From Geoalkalibacter sp. (lineage in GTDB: Bacteria > Desulfobacterota > Desulfuromonadia > Desulfuromonadales > Geoalkalibacteraceae), in NCBI RefSeq assembly GCF_030605225.1, contig NZ_JAUWAV010000006.1, positions 39,664-103,663 on the forward strand: a stretch of DNA of 64,000 bases, in the 5' to 3' direction. The notes below the pieces were generated by a model. It had not been told where the DNA came from. It saw only the letters and a program-made list of their open reading frames with translations, and searched no databases. Made by a program: the position numbers and the translations under genes. Of this stretch, positions 8,357-17,959 are shown in pieces. Position 1 is the first letter of the stretch; each line of letters opens with the position of its first letter.

Positions 8357-9478
8357 ATGTCTTTGAGTCCCGCAACCCGACGTCGCATCCTGCTGATTGC
8401 CTGGCCCACGCTGATCATGATCGGTCTGCTGACGGCCATTTTATTGATGAGCCTGCCCAACTCCCAAGCCGACAAACAGTCCGCCGAGGAGCCGCCGGTC
8501 GGCCCGCAACAAGGGTTGCCGGTTGAAGCGGTCGAGGTCAAGATCGCCCCAGCGCATCGCGAACTCACGGCGATCGGCACCTTGAACGCCAACGAAGCCG
8601 TCGTCATCACCGCTGAAATCGCCGGCAAGATCAGTGAGATCAATTTCAGTGAAGGCCAGCAGGTGCGTGCCGGACAGGTGCTGCTGCGCCTTGATCCCTC
8701 GGTGCTTCAGGCCGAGCGCGACCGTGCCGCCGCCAGCCAGGGACTGAGCGAGGCTAATATTCGCCGCGCCGAACTGCTGCTCAAGGATCAGGCCATTTCC
8801 GAGCGCGAGCGCGACGAGGCTTATGCCCAGTGGCGCCTCGACGAAGCCAGCCTGCGCCTGGCCGAGGCTCAGTTGGCCAAGACCGTCATCCGCGCACCCT
8901 TTAACGGCCTGCTCGGCTTGCGCCGGGTGAGCGTGGGCGCCTATCTCAATCCCGGTGAAGCCATCGTCACTCTCGATGACATCGACCCGATCAAGGTCGA
9001 TTTCCGGGTGCCGGAAGCTCATGCCGCGAGCCTCAAGGTCGGCCAGAGTGTGGCGCTGAACGTGGACGCGGTACCGCAGCGGACCTTCTCCGGAGAGGTC
9101 TATGCCATCGATCCTCAAGTCGATGTCAACGGCCGCAGTCTGCTGGTGCGCGCTCGGGTGGCCAACGCCGAGGGAGTGCTGCGCCCCGGCATGTTCGCGC
9201 GGGTTAATCTGGTGCTGGAGGAGCGCGCGGCGGCTCTGATGATCCCCGAGCAGGCGCTGGTTCCCGAAGGCGCCCGGCAACTGGTCTATCGCGTCATCGG
9301 TGGTCAGGTGGATGCCGTCGAGGTCGAGATCGGTTTGCGGCGTGACGGGCTGGTGGAGATTCTGCACGGCCTTGAGCAAGGCGATACGGTGATCACCGCC
9401 GGCCAGATCAAGGTGCGCCCAGGCATGCCGGTCACGGTGCTGCCCGCCGCGCCCGCGCCGACCGGCAACGGAGGCTGA
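8357..9478 (+). CDS. RND efflux membrane-fusion (periplasmic adaptor) protein
   Basis: This 373-residue adaptor links the inner-membrane RND pump to the outer-membrane channel. An N-terminal membrane anchor spans about residues 10-33. It is followed by a barrel-sandwich (lipoyl-like) half with GKISEINFSEGQQVRAGQVLL, a helical hairpin of about 60 residues, the second lipoyl half with IRAPFNGLLGLRRVSVGAYL, a beta-barrel, and a membrane-proximal domain. The start MSLSPATRR at 8357 is chosen because the in-frame start at 8324 lies inside the TetR operator. The permease follows after 4 bp and the outer-membrane factor comes third. Confidence 0.93.
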   Translation: MSLSPATRRRILLIAWPTLIMIGLLTAILLMSLPNSQADKQSAEEPPVGPQQGLPVEAVEVKIAPAHRELTAIGTLNANEAVVITAEIAGKISEINFSEGQQVRAGQVLLRLDPSVLQAERDRAAASQGLSEANIRRAELLLKDQAISERERDEAYAQWRLDEASLRLAEAQLAKTVIRAPFNGLLGLRRVSVGAYLNPGEAIVTLDDIDPIKVDFRVPEAHAASLKVGQSVALNVDAVPQRTFSGEVYAIDPQVDVNGRSLLVRARVANAEGVLRPGMFARVNLVLEERAAALMIPEQALVPEGARQLVYRVIGGQVDAVEVEIGLRRDGLVEILHGLEQGDTVITAGQIKVRPGMPVTVLPAAPAPTGNGG

Positions 9479-9482
9479 CCCC

Positions 9483-12400
9483 ATGGTGCTCTCCGATATC
9501 TCCATTCGCCGCCCGGTGCTCGCCACGGTGATGAGTCTGGTCATCGTGCTCATCGGCCTGATCAGCTACCAGCGTCTCTCGGTGCGCGAGTACCCCAAGA
9601 TCGACGAGCCGGTGGTCAATGTCGAAACCGTCTATCCCGGCGCCACCGCCGAGATCATCGAATCGCAGATCACCCAAACCCTGGAGGAAAGCCTCGCCGG
9701 CATCGAGGGCATCGACGTGCTGACCTCGGTGTCGCGCCCCGAGAAAAGCCAGATCACCATCAAGTTCAAGCTCACGCGCAACCCCGACGAGGCGGCCAAC
9801 GACGTGCGCGACCGGGTGTCGCGGGTACGCGGCCTGCTGCCCGACGAGGTCCAAGAGCCGGTGATCAGCAAGGTCGAGGCCGATGCCCAGCCGACCATCT
9901 ACCTGGCCTTCTCGTCGAGCAACCACAGTCCCCTGGAAATCACCGACTACGCCGATCGCTTCGTCAAGGACCGCCTGCAGAACATCCAGGGCGTGGCCAA
10001 CGTCATGATCCTCGGCGACCGACGCTACGCCATGCGCGTGTGGCTTGACCGCGCGCGTCTGGCGGCTTACCGGCTCACCCCGCAGGATGTGGAAACCGCC
10101 CTGCGTCAGCAGAACGTGGAAATCCCCTCGGGGCGCATCGAATCGCTGGAGCGCGAGTTCACGGTGCTCGCGGAGACCGACCTGCGCACCGAAGCGCAGT
10201 TCGAGGAACTGATTCTACGCAGCGCCGACAATTATCTGGTGCGCCTTAAGGACGTGGGCCGGGTGGAGCTCGGCGCGCGCAGCGAACGCACGGTGGTGCG
10301 CTTCAAGGGCCAACCGGCGGTGGCTCTGGGGGTGGTGCGCCAGGCCACCGCCAATCCCCTGGACATCTCCCAGGGGGTCAAGGACATGCTGCCGCAGATC
10401 GAGGCGACTCTGCCCGCGGGCATGCGCGTCGAGATCGCCTATGACAGCTCGATCTTCATCGACCGCTCCATCAAGAACGTCTTTACGACCATCGCCGAAG
10501 CGGTGGTGCTGGTCATCCTGGTCATCTATTTTTTCCTGCGCTCGGTGCGCTCGACCCTGGTGCCGCTGGTCACCATCCCGGTGTCGCTGATCGGCGCCTT
10601 CGGCATCATGTATGCCTTCGGCTTCTCCATCAACACATTGACCCTGCTCGCCCTGGTGCTGGCCATCGGCATGGTGGTCGATGATGCCATCGTCATGCTG
10701 GAAAACATCTACCGCCATGTCGAAGCAGGGCTTTCGCCGTTGCAGGCGGCCTTCAAGGGCAGTCGCGAAATCGCCTTCGCGGTCATCGCCATGACCCTGA
10801 CTCTGGCGGCGGTCTATGCCCCCATCGGCTTCATGGAGGGGCGCACCGGGCGGTTGTTCACCGAGTTCGCCCTGACCCTGGCGGGCGCGGTGCTGGTCTC
10901 GGGCTTTGTCGCCCTGACCCTCTCGCCCATGATGTGCTCCAAGCTGCTGCGCCACAAAACCACCCACCATCCCCTCTATAATTTCATCGAAAAGGGCATG
11001 GTGCTCATGACCGACGGCTACCGGTGGCTACTGCGCAAGTCGCTGCGCTTGAGCGCGGTGGTGGTGCTGGTGGGGGTGCTGACGGCCGGAGCGGCCTATT
11101 TTCTGTTCGGCGTGCTCAAGTCGGAGCTGGCCCCCACGGAGGATCGCGGCACCATCGTCGGCGTGGGCATCGCGCCCGAGGGCGCGACGGTGGCCTTCAC
11201 CGACCGCTACGCGCGCATGATGGAGCAGGTGTTCGCCGCCACCCCGGAGGTGGAGCGCTACTTCGTCGTCACCGGCTTTCCCGTGGTGTCGCAGATCATC
11301 TCCTTCTCGGGCCTCACCGACTGGGAGGAGCGCGCGCGCAAGCAGCAGGACATCGCCCAGGAAATGCAGCCCAAGCTGTTCGGCGGCATCCCCGGCATCC
11401 TCTCCTTCGCCGTCAATCCACCCTCCCTCGGCCAGAGCGCCATCGCCCAACCCGTGCAGTTCGTCATCCAGACCAGCGCACCCTACGAGGAGCTGCAACG
11501 CATGACCGACGCCGTGCTGGCCGAAGCCCGAGACTGGCCGGGCTTTCTCAACCTCGACACCGATCTCAAGCTCAATAAGCCGCAGCTCGCGGTGCAGGTC
11601 GATCGCGACAAGGCGCTGGATGTGGGGGTGGAGGTTGCGACCATCGGCCGCACTCTGGAAACATTGCTCGGCGGCCGTCAGGTGACGCGCTTTAAGCGCG
11701 AGGGCAAGCAGTACGACGTGGTGGTGCAGGTGGAGGATGCCGACCGCGCCAGCCCCGCGGACCTTTCGGCGATCTATGTGCGCGGGCGGGGCGAGGAGAT
11801 GATTCAGCTCTCGAACCTGGTGCGCGTCGAGGAAACCGTGGCGCCGCGCGAACTCAACCATTTCAATCAGCTGCGCGCCGCCAAGATCACCGCCAACCTG
11901 GCACCGGGCTATGCCCTCTCCGACGCCCTGGCCGCCCTCGAAGACATCGCGGCGCGCGTCTTGCCGGCCGGCGCGGTAATCGACTACGACGGCCCGTCGC
12001 GTGAGTTCAAGGAATCGAGCGCCAGCCTCTATGTCACCTTCCTGCTGGCCCTGGCCTTCATCTACCTGGTGCTGGCCGCCCAGTTCGAGAGCTTTCTCGA
12101 TCCCTTCATCATCATGCTCTCGGTGCCCCTCTCGGTGACCGGCGCCTTGGGCGCCCTGTGGCTGACCGGGCACACGCTCAACATTTACAGCCAGATCGGT
12201 CTGGTGACCCTGGTGGGGCTCATCACCAAGCACGGCATTCTCATCGTCGAGTTCGCCAACCAGCTGCGCGAGGAGGGCCTGAGCAAGCTCGAGGCAGTGA
12301 TCGAATCCTCGGCGCTGCGTCTGCGGCCGATTCTCATGACCACCGGCGCCATGGTGCTCGGCGTCGTGCCCCTGGCCCTGGCCAGCGGCGCCGGGGCGGA

Positions 12401-12572
12401 GAGTCGCCAGGCCATCGGCTGGGTGATTTTCGGCGGCATGACCCTGGGCACCCTGCTGACCCTGTTCGTGGTGCCCACCGCCTACCTGCTCATTGCCCGC
12501 CGACGGGTGCCGGTCAGAGAACCGGATCTGGAAACTCCCGATGAAGCAGTCGCGGCGGACAGCGCCGCCTGA
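9483..12572 (+). CDS. RND family efflux permease (HAE1 type)
   Basis: This 1029-residue inner-membrane pump has the standard RND layout of 12 helices and two large periplasmic loops. The N-terminus, LSDISIRRPVLATVMSL, is typical of hydrophobe/amphiphile exporters. The proton-relay aspartates are present in the TM4 segment IGMVVDDAIVMLEN, and the TM10 lysine in LITKHGILIVEFANQ. Drug and proton antiport follows from the family; the substrate is unknown. A GGAGG lies before the ATG at 9483. It is the middle gene of a complete adaptor-pump-channel operon, presumably controlled by the TetR repressor. Confidence 0.95.
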   Translation: MVLSDISIRRPVLATVMSLVIVLIGLISYQRLSVREYPKIDEPVVNVETVYPGATAEIIESQITQTLEESLAGIEGIDVLTSVSRPEKSQITIKFKLTRNPDEAANDVRDRVSRVRGLLPDEVQEPVISKVEADAQPTIYLAFSSSNHSPLEITDYADRFVKDRLQNIQGVANVMILGDRRYAMRVWLDRARLAAYRLTPQDVETALRQQNVEIPSGRIESLEREFTVLAETDLRTEAQFEELILRSADNYLVRLKDVGRVELGARSERTVVRFKGQPAVALGVVRQATANPLDISQGVKDMLPQIEATLPAGMRVEIAYDSSIFIDRSIKNVFTTIAEAVVLVILVIYFFLRSVRSTLVPLVTIPVSLIGAFGIMYAFGFSINTLTLLALVLAIGMVVDDAIVMLENIYRHVEAGLSPLQAAFKGSREIAFAVIAMTLTLAAVYAPIGFMEGRTGRLFTEFALTLAGAVLVSGFVALTLSPMMCSKLLRHKTTHHPLYNFIEKGMVLMTDGYRWLLRKSLRLSAVVVLVGVLTAGAAYFLFGVLKSELAPTEDRGTIVGVGIAPEGATVAFTDRYARMMEQVFAATPEVERYFVVTGFPVVSQIISFSGLTDWEERARKQQDIAQEMQPKLFGGIPGILSFAVNPPSLGQSAIAQPVQFVIQTSAPYEELQRMTDAVLAEARDWPGFLNLDTDLKLNKPQLAVQVDRDKALDVGVEVATIGRTLETLLGGRQVTRFKREGKQYDVVVQVEDADRASPADLSAIYVRGRGEEMIQLSNLVRVEETVAPRELNHFNQLRAAKITANLAPGYALSDALAALEDIAARVLPAGAVIDYDGPSREFKESSASLYVTFLLALAFIYLVLAAQFESFLDPFIIMLSVPLSVTGALGALWLTGHTLNIYSQIGLVTLVGLITKHGILIVEFANQLREEGLSKLEAVIESSALRLRPILMTTGAMVLGVVPLALASGAGAESRQAIGWVIFGGMTLGTLLTLFVVPTAYLLIARRRVPVREPDLETPDEAVAADSAA

Positions 12573-12606
12573 TCTCGATTCTTTTCCTTGCGATAAAGGA
12601 CCGCTC

Positions 12607-14049
12607 ATGTCGAAAACCTTTCACGCCCGCCTGGCGCTCCTCGGCCTAACCGCGCTGCTGCTTGGCGCCTGCACCCTGGGCCCACAGTATCAACGGCCGG
12701 AGATCGCCGTTCCGCCCGTCTACCGTGAAGATGCACCCTGGAAGGAGGCCGCCCCCGCCGACCATCTGCCCAAGGATGACTGGTGGCGGCTGTACGGCGA
12801 TACCACCCTCAATGCCCTGCAGAACGAAGCACGCCTGGCCAACCAGGACGTGGCTGCCGCCGTGGCGCGGTTGGAGCGGGCCCGCGCCGCCGCGCGCATC
12901 AGCCGGGCCGATCTGCTGCCGCGCCTCGACCTGGATCCCAGCGCGCGACGCGGACGCACGCCCGAGGATCTGGCACCGGGAACCGGCGGCTTCACCGCCA
13001 CCAGCTTGCAGCTACCCCTGGATCTGAGCTACGAGATCGATCTCTGGGGACGGGTGCGGCGCTCCGTCGAGGCGGCCGGCGCCGAGTATCAGGCCGGCGC
13101 CGCCGATCTGCACAACCTGCTGCTGAGCGTCCACGCCGAGGTGGCGCGCAACTATTTCGGCCTGCGCACCCTGGATGCGGAAATCGCTTTGCTGGAGCGC
13201 ACCCTGAGCCTGCGTGAGCAGAATCTGCGTCTGGTGGAAAGTTTGTTCAAGAATGGTCAGGTCGGCCGCCTCGATGTCGCCCGCGCCGAGACGGAACTGG
13301 CCTCGGCCGAGGCCGAGGCCGCGGGGCTGCGCCGTCTGCGCGCCCAGCTTGAACATGCCCTGGCGTTATTGGTGGGAAGGCCCGTGGCGGATTTTTCCCT
13401 ACCCGCCGCACCTCTTGATCTCGAGCCACCGGCCATCGCGCCGGGGCTGCCGTCGGCGCTACTCGAACGCCGCCCCGACGTGGCCGCCGCCGAACGGCGC
13501 ATGGCCGCCGCCAACGCCCGCATCGGCGTGGCGCAGGCCGCCTTCTTTCCGGCGGTGCGTCTCACCGGCAGCGCCGGCTACGGCAGCAACGAACTCTCCT
13601 CCCTGTTTTCCTGGGACAATCGCGCCTGGAGCCTGGGTCCTGCCATTTCCCTGCCCATTTTCGACGCCGGACGCAATCGCGCCGGCTTGGAGCAGGCGCG
13701 CGCCGCCCATGAGGAAGCCGTCGCTAATTATCGTCAGAGTCTGCTCATCGCGTTTCGCGAGGTGGAAGACGCTCTCTCCGACCTGCGCTACCTCGCCGAG
13801 CAGGGCCAGGCCGAGGATCGGGCGACAAGCAGCGCGCGCGAGGCGGCCGAACTCTCCGGCAAGCGCTACCGCGCCGGACTGGTGAGCTATCTGGAAGTGG
13901 TCGACGCGGAGCGCACCGCGCTGGCCTCCGAACGTGCCGCCACGCGCATTCTCGGCCAGCGCCTGCAGGCCGGCGTGTCGTTGATCAAGGCTCTGGGTGG
14001 GGGATGGAGCGATGAGGTGTTGCCGATGGTGGAACCCGCCGGGGGTTGA
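12607..14049 (+). CDS. Outer-membrane efflux lipoprotein (NodT/TolC family)
   Basis: This 480-residue outer-membrane channel completes the tripartite pump. The signal peptide ends in the lipobox LLGAC, giving a lipidated Cys22, followed by LGPQYQRP, the usual start of NodT-type factors. Two repeats of the outer-membrane efflux domain follow, each with long Ala, Glu and Arg-rich helices; the second contains RRPDVAAAERRMAAANARIGVA. The start at 12607 has AAAGGA upstream, and the longer frame to 12493 overlaps the permease gene. The gap to the permease stop is 34 bp. It converges with the PIN toxin gene. Confidence 0.94.
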   Translation: MSKTFHARLALLGLTALLLGACTLGPQYQRPEIAVPPVYREDAPWKEAAPADHLPKDDWWRLYGDTTLNALQNEARLANQDVAAAVARLERARAAARISRADLLPRLDLDPSARRGRTPEDLAPGTGGFTATSLQLPLDLSYEIDLWGRVRRSVEAAGAEYQAGAADLHNLLLSVHAEVARNYFGLRTLDAEIALLERTLSLREQNLRLVESLFKNGQVGRLDVARAETELASAEAEAAGLRRLRAQLEHALALLVGRPVADFSLPAAPLDLEPPAIAPGLPSALLERRPDVAAAERRMAAANARIGVAQAAFFPAVRLTGSAGYGSNELSSLFSWDNRAWSLGPAISLPIFDAGRNRAGLEQARAAHEEAVANYRQSLLIAFREVEDALSDLRYLAEQGQAEDRATSSAREAAELSGKRYRAGLVSYLEVVDAERTALASERAATRILGQRLQAGVSLIKALGGGWSDEVLPMVEPAGG

Positions 14050-14108
14050 GACTCGCGTTTCATGCAATTTAGCAGTGGAACGCATCCCGAGGAAAGGAGC
14101 TTTGACCT

Positions 14109-14504
14109 TCAATGCTCTTCGAGATAGGCGCGTAACGACAGGATTCTGATCCCTTCGTATTCGCCCAGCCCCAGCATGGCACGATCCCCCGTGACAATGC
14201 ACCGCGCCTGACCTGCCAAGGCGCATTCCAGTACGCGGTTATCCGGTTCATCGGCCAGCACGGTCAAGGTCAAATTCGGCTCCACCATCTGCCCCATCTC
14301 GCTTAGCAGCACGGCGACTCGACTCAGCGCCTCGCGGTCCTTGCTGAATTTACGGGCCAATACCGCGAGGGTTTCGTCGATCAGTGCCCGCGAAACGATC
14401 AACTCATCGCGACCGTCGAGAATGCGCAACATGGCCTCTTCGGCGCAACTGCCGCGCAGGGCGAGCGCTGAAATGAAGATATTGCTATCAAAGACCACCT
14501 TCAT
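14109..14504 (-). CDS. PIN domain ribonuclease toxin
   Basis: This 131-residue PIN-fold protein starts MKVVFDSNIFISAL. The acidic metal site of active PIN nucleases is intact, with D6, E44, D88 and D107 and a TGD motif near the C-terminus. The start overlaps the stop of the upstream ribbon-helix-helix gene by 4 bp, the usual antitoxin-first order. Family members of this kind cleave tRNA, rRNA or mRNA; the target here is unknown. Alternatively it is a solitary degraded module, but no key residue is missing. Confidence 0.88.
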   Translation of the reverse strand: MKVVFDSNIFISALALRGSCAEEAMLRILDGRDELIVSRALIDETLAVLARKFSKDREALSRVAVLLSEMGQMVEPNLTLTVLADEPDNRVLECALAGQARCIVTGDRAMLGLGEYEGIRILSLRAYLEEH

Positions 14505-14734
14505 TTCAAATATTTATCCAGGTCTTCCTCGGTCAGGACGCCCTTCTCCTTGGCCTTGCGGCTCCAGTAATCCTGTGCCTGAAGAAATTCATCCTTGAGC
14601 CTTGCTTTGCGGGCCAGGCGCAGCGCATCCTGAATCACGGCGCTCAGGGTCTGTCCTTTTTCCTTGGCCATTTCCTCGGCTTCCCTGGCCAGGTCAGCCG
14701 GCAGGGAAATGGTTTTTTTCACAGCTTGTCCCAT
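14501..14734 (-). CDS. Ribbon-helix-helix antitoxin partner of the PIN toxin
   Basis: This 77-residue protein has an N-terminal ribbon-helix-helix segment (KKTISLPADLAREAEEMAKEKGQTLSAVIQDAL) and a charged helical tail (about residues 45-77) that probably wraps the toxin. GGGAGGTG lies upstream of the ATG at 14734. It is the first gene of the toxin-antitoxin operon. Ribbon-helix-helix antitoxins normally repress their own promoter, and an inverted repeat over the ribosome-binding site fits that. The assignment rests on fold pattern and gene order. Confidence 0.85.
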   Translation of the reverse strand: MGQAVKKTISLPADLAREAEEMAKEKGQTLSAVIQDALRLARKARLKDEFLQAQDYWSRKAKEKGVLTEEDLDKYLK

Positions 14735-14739
14735 GTTTC

Positions 14740-14788
14740 ACCTCCCGAGGTATGAATAAATCTTACCATCTGCGTCCCTGCTCTCCAA
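14740..14788 (-). promoter_or_regulatory. Toxin-antitoxin promoter and candidate operator
   Basis: On the minus strand, TTGGAG (14788-14783) and TAAGAT (14765-14760) are 17 bp apart. Downstream, ACCTC-GG-GAGGT (14751-14740) is an inverted repeat containing the antitoxin Shine-Dalgarno. Confidence 0.5.
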
Positions 14789-14863
14789 TCTGAAAAAAAG
14801 TCCATAGGCACCTCTTCACCGCCACCGCCCAGCATCGCCTCCGCCTGCGCCACCGCCGATCTC

Positions 14864-14872
14864 TGCTAAAAT
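14864..14872 (+). promoter_or_regulatory. Possible extended -10 promoter of putA
   Basis: TGCTAAAAT is an extended -10 element 55 bp before the putA start. No good -35 is seen, which would be consistent with an activator. Confidence 0.35.
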
Positions 14873-14926
14873 TTTCAAACAACAGACACGCGCCCCTAAC
14901 CCCTGCAATCGCCTCCGAGGCCTGCC

Positions 14927-17920
14927 ATGACCGACCAGCAACTCAACGAGCGCATTCTCCAGCGTGGCCGGGAGTTGTTCGCCGCCATCGCCGATCATAA
15001 ACCTTCTCTTTTCAACCGCGACCTCTGGGCGGGCAAGGTGCTCGACTGGTGCATGCGCGAGGAGCGCTTCAAGGTGCGGATGTTTCGCTTCATCGACGTA
15101 TTTCCCGCCATCCGCGGCGGCGAAGCCCTGCAGCGCCACCTCCAGGACTATTTCGGCGACCTCGAGGATCTGCCAGAGTTTCTGCGCTGGGGCCTGCGCA
15201 CCACGGGCGTCACGGGGCGCTTGGGCGGCGCGGTGCTGCGGCGTTTTCTCGCGCGCAACATCCGGGCCATGGCGGCTCAGTTCATCGTCGGCGAAACCGC
15301 CGGCGAGGCGATCCGCCATCTGGGGCGCCTGCGCCAGGAGGGGTTCGCCTTTACCCTCGACGCCCTGGGCGAGGCCACGGTCAGCGAGGAAGAAGCTCAG
15401 GATTATGTGGACATCTACCTCGATCTGCTCAGGCGCCTGGGTGAGGCTCAGGACCGATGGGCGCCCCTCAGGCCGCAACTTGAGGGGCCCGGCGGCGACT
15501 GGGGCCATGCGCCGAAAATCAACATCTCGGTCAAGGCTTCCGCCCTTTACTCGCAGATCCGGCCGCAAGATTTCAACGGCTCCATCGACGCCGTCACCGC
15601 CCGTCTGGAGCCGATCTACGCCCGAGTTCAAGCCCTCGGCGGCTTTTTGTGCATCGACATGGAAGCGCACCGCACCAAGGACATCACCCTGGCGGTCTAC
15701 CGCCGCCTGCGCGAGAAATATCCCGCCTACCCCCACCTCGGCATCGTTTTGCAGGCCTACCACAAGGAAACCGAGGACAATCTCGATCTGCTGCTGACCT
15801 GGGCGCGCAAAAAGGGTCTGCATCTCAACATTCGCCTGGTCAAGGGCGCGTACTGGGACATGGAGACGGTGCTCGCCGCGCAGAACGGCTGGCCGCAGCG
15901 GGTCTTTACCGACAAGGCCGCCACGGACGCCAATTTCGAAAAGCTCGCTTACAAGATTCTCGAACACAGCGATCTGTGTGATCTGGCGGTGGGCTCCCAC
16001 AATCTTCGCTCCATCGCCGCCGTTCTCGAAATGGCGCGCTCCCTGCGCGTGCCGTCGGAGCGCTACGAATTCCAGGTGCTCTACGGCATGGCCGAGCCGG
16101 TGCGCCAGGCCCTGCGCGATCAGATCGGCCGGGTGCGGCTCTACTGCCCCTTTGGTCAAATGGTGCCGGGCATGGCCTACCTGGTCCGACGTCTGCTGGA
16201 GAACACCGCCAACGAATCCTTTCTGCGCCAGAGCTTCGCCGAGGGCGAGGAGGTGGACAAGCTGCTGGCCGACCCGCGCAGCCTGCTGAACCTGCGCAGC
16301 ACTCAGGCGAGCGTAGCGCCGCCGATGCCGCCGGCGGCGCGCCCCTTTCCTAACGAACCGGCCGCGGACTTCACCCGCCCCGAGCAGCGCGCCGCTTTCG
16401 CCCAGGCCCTCTCCCAGGTGCGTCATTGGCTCGGCGCCGCCTATCCCCTCTACATCAACGGCACGGAATTGCCCACGGACAAATCCCGGCCGTCGGTCAA
16501 CCCCGCGGCCCCCGAGGAAATCATCGGCCACATCAGCCAGGCCGGCCCCGACGAGGTGGAAGCGGCGGTGGAAGCGGCGCGGGCCGCCCTGCCTCGCTGG
16601 CGCGCCACGCCGGTCGCGCAGCGCGCCGCCGTGCTGTTGCGCGCCGCGCACCAAGCGCGCAAGCGGCTCTTTGAGCTGGCCGCCTGGCAGGTTTTGGAAA
16701 TCGGCAAACAGTGGGATCAGGCCCACGCCGATGTCGCGGAAGCCATCGATTTTCTCGAATACTACGCCCGCGAGATGGTGCGCCTCGGCGATACGCGACG
16801 ACTGGGTCCCGTGCCCGGCGAGGACAACCGCCTGACCTACCAGCCCAAGGGCGTGGCGGCGGTCATCGCGCCCTGGAACTTTCCCCTGGCCATCAGCTGC
16901 GGCATGACGGCCGCCGCTCTGGTCACCGGCAACACCGTGGTCTACAAACCCTCGAGCCTCACCCCGGTGATCGGCTGGAAACTTCTCGAACTGCTGCGCG
17001 ACGCCGGACTACCCGCGGGAGTTTTCAACTATCTACCGGGAGCGAGCGCCGAGATCGGTGATCTGCTGGTGGAACATCCGGTGGTGAGCCTCATCGCCTT
17101 CACCGGCTCACAAGAGGTCGGCCTGCGCATCCTGCAAAAAGCCGCGATTCTTTCCCCCGGCCAGCGCCAGGTGAAAAAAGTGGTGGCCGAGATGGGCGGA
17201 AAGAACGCCATCATCGTCGATGAGGACGCCGACCTCGACGAGGCGATCCCGGCGATTCTCGCCTCGGCCTTCGGATTCCAGGGGCAGAAATGTTCGGCCT
17301 GCTCGCGTCTCATCGTGGTCGATGCCATCTACCCCGCCCTGCGCGAACGCCTGATCAAGGCGGCACGTTCCCTGCGCCTGGGTCCGGCGGAAAATCCCGC
17401 TGCCTTCCTCGGACCCGTCGCCGACCCGGCGGCGGTGAAAAAAATCCGTCAGTACATCCAACTGGCGCTGCAGGAAGGCACCCTCATTTACCAGAGCGAG
17501 ATTCCCGAGGGCCCGGGCTATTACGTGCCCCTCACCCTCGTCGAGGGCATCCGCCCCGAGCATCGCCTGGCCAACGAGGAGGTGTTCGGGCCGCTGCTGG
17601 CGCTGATGCGCGTGGCTGATTTCGACGAGGCGCTGGCGTGGGCCAACGCCACGGAACAGGCCCTGACCGGAGGGGTGTTCAGCCGCTGCCCCAGCCATTT
17701 GCAACGGGCGCGGGACGAATTTCGCGTCGGCAATCTCTACCTCAACCGCGGAATCACCGGCGCCCTGGTCGGCCGCCAGCCCTTCGGCGGCTTCGGCCTC
17801 TCGGGCACCGGCACCAAGGCGGGCGGCGCCGATTACCTGCTGCACTTCTTGGATCCGCGTTGCGTGACGGAAAACACCCTGCGACGCGGTTTTGCGCCGG
17901 AGGCTGATGAAGACAAGTAA
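14927..17920 (+). CDS. putA: Bifunctional proline dehydrogenase / glutamate-semialdehyde dehydrogenase
   Basis: This 997-residue enzyme oxidises proline to glutamate in two steps. The N-terminal half is the FAD-dependent proline dehydrogenase barrel, with LVKGAYWDME and EFQVLYGMAEPVR. The C-terminal half is an NAD-dependent aldehyde dehydrogenase, with PWNFPLAIS, FTGSQEVG, EMGGKNAIIVDEDADLD and the catalytic Cys789 in FQGQKCSA. The length and lack of an N-terminal ribbon-helix-helix domain mark a short (type A) PutA, like that known from Geobacter, so it cannot repress its own gene. No proline transporter is adjacent. GAGG lies 8 nt before the ATG. Confidence 0.96.
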   Translation: MTDQQLNERILQRGRELFAAIADHKPSLFNRDLWAGKVLDWCMREERFKVRMFRFIDVFPAIRGGEALQRHLQDYFGDLEDLPEFLRWGLRTTGVTGRLGGAVLRRFLARNIRAMAAQFIVGETAGEAIRHLGRLRQEGFAFTLDALGEATVSEEEAQDYVDIYLDLLRRLGEAQDRWAPLRPQLEGPGGDWGHAPKINISVKASALYSQIRPQDFNGSIDAVTARLEPIYARVQALGGFLCIDMEAHRTKDITLAVYRRLREKYPAYPHLGIVLQAYHKETEDNLDLLLTWARKKGLHLNIRLVKGAYWDMETVLAAQNGWPQRVFTDKAATDANFEKLAYKILEHSDLCDLAVGSHNLRSIAAVLEMARSLRVPSERYEFQVLYGMAEPVRQALRDQIGRVRLYCPFGQMVPGMAYLVRRLLENTANESFLRQSFAEGEEVDKLLADPRSLLNLRSTQASVAPPMPPAARPFPNEPAADFTRPEQRAAFAQALSQVRHWLGAAYPLYINGTELPTDKSRPSVNPAAPEEIIGHISQAGPDEVEAAVEAARAALPRWRATPVAQRAAVLLRAAHQARKRLFELAAWQVLEIGKQWDQAHADVAEAIDFLEYYAREMVRLGDTRRLGPVPGEDNRLTYQPKGVAAVIAPWNFPLAISCGMTAAALVTGNTVVYKPSSLTPVIGWKLLELLRDAGLPAGVFNYLPGASAEIGDLLVEHPVVSLIAFTGSQEVGLRILQKAAILSPGQRQVKKVVAEMGGKNAIIVDEDADLDEAIPAILASAFGFQGQKCSACSRLIVVDAIYPALRERLIKAARSLRLGPAENPAAFLGPVADPAAVKKIRQYIQLALQEGTLIYQSEIPEGPGYYVPLTLVEGIRPEHRLANEEVFGPLLALMRVADFDEALAWANATEQALTGGVFSRCPSHLQRARDEFRVGNLYLNRGITGALVGRQPFGGFGLSGTGTKAGGADYLLHFLDPRCVTENTLRRGFAPEADEDK

Positions 17921-17959
17921 AAAGGCTGGGGGAGAGAGAGATGAATCGGGCGCCGCCGC

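Noticed and set aside
11028..12608. A 526-codon minus-strand frame opposite the RND permease
   Set aside because: It is antisense to a well-defined pump gene and is His-, Gln- and Gly-rich, typical of shadow frames.
14816..16726. A 636-codon minus-strand frame opposite putA
   Set aside because: PutA motifs are intact on the plus strand; the antisense product is Gly-, Arg- and Ala-rich without family features.
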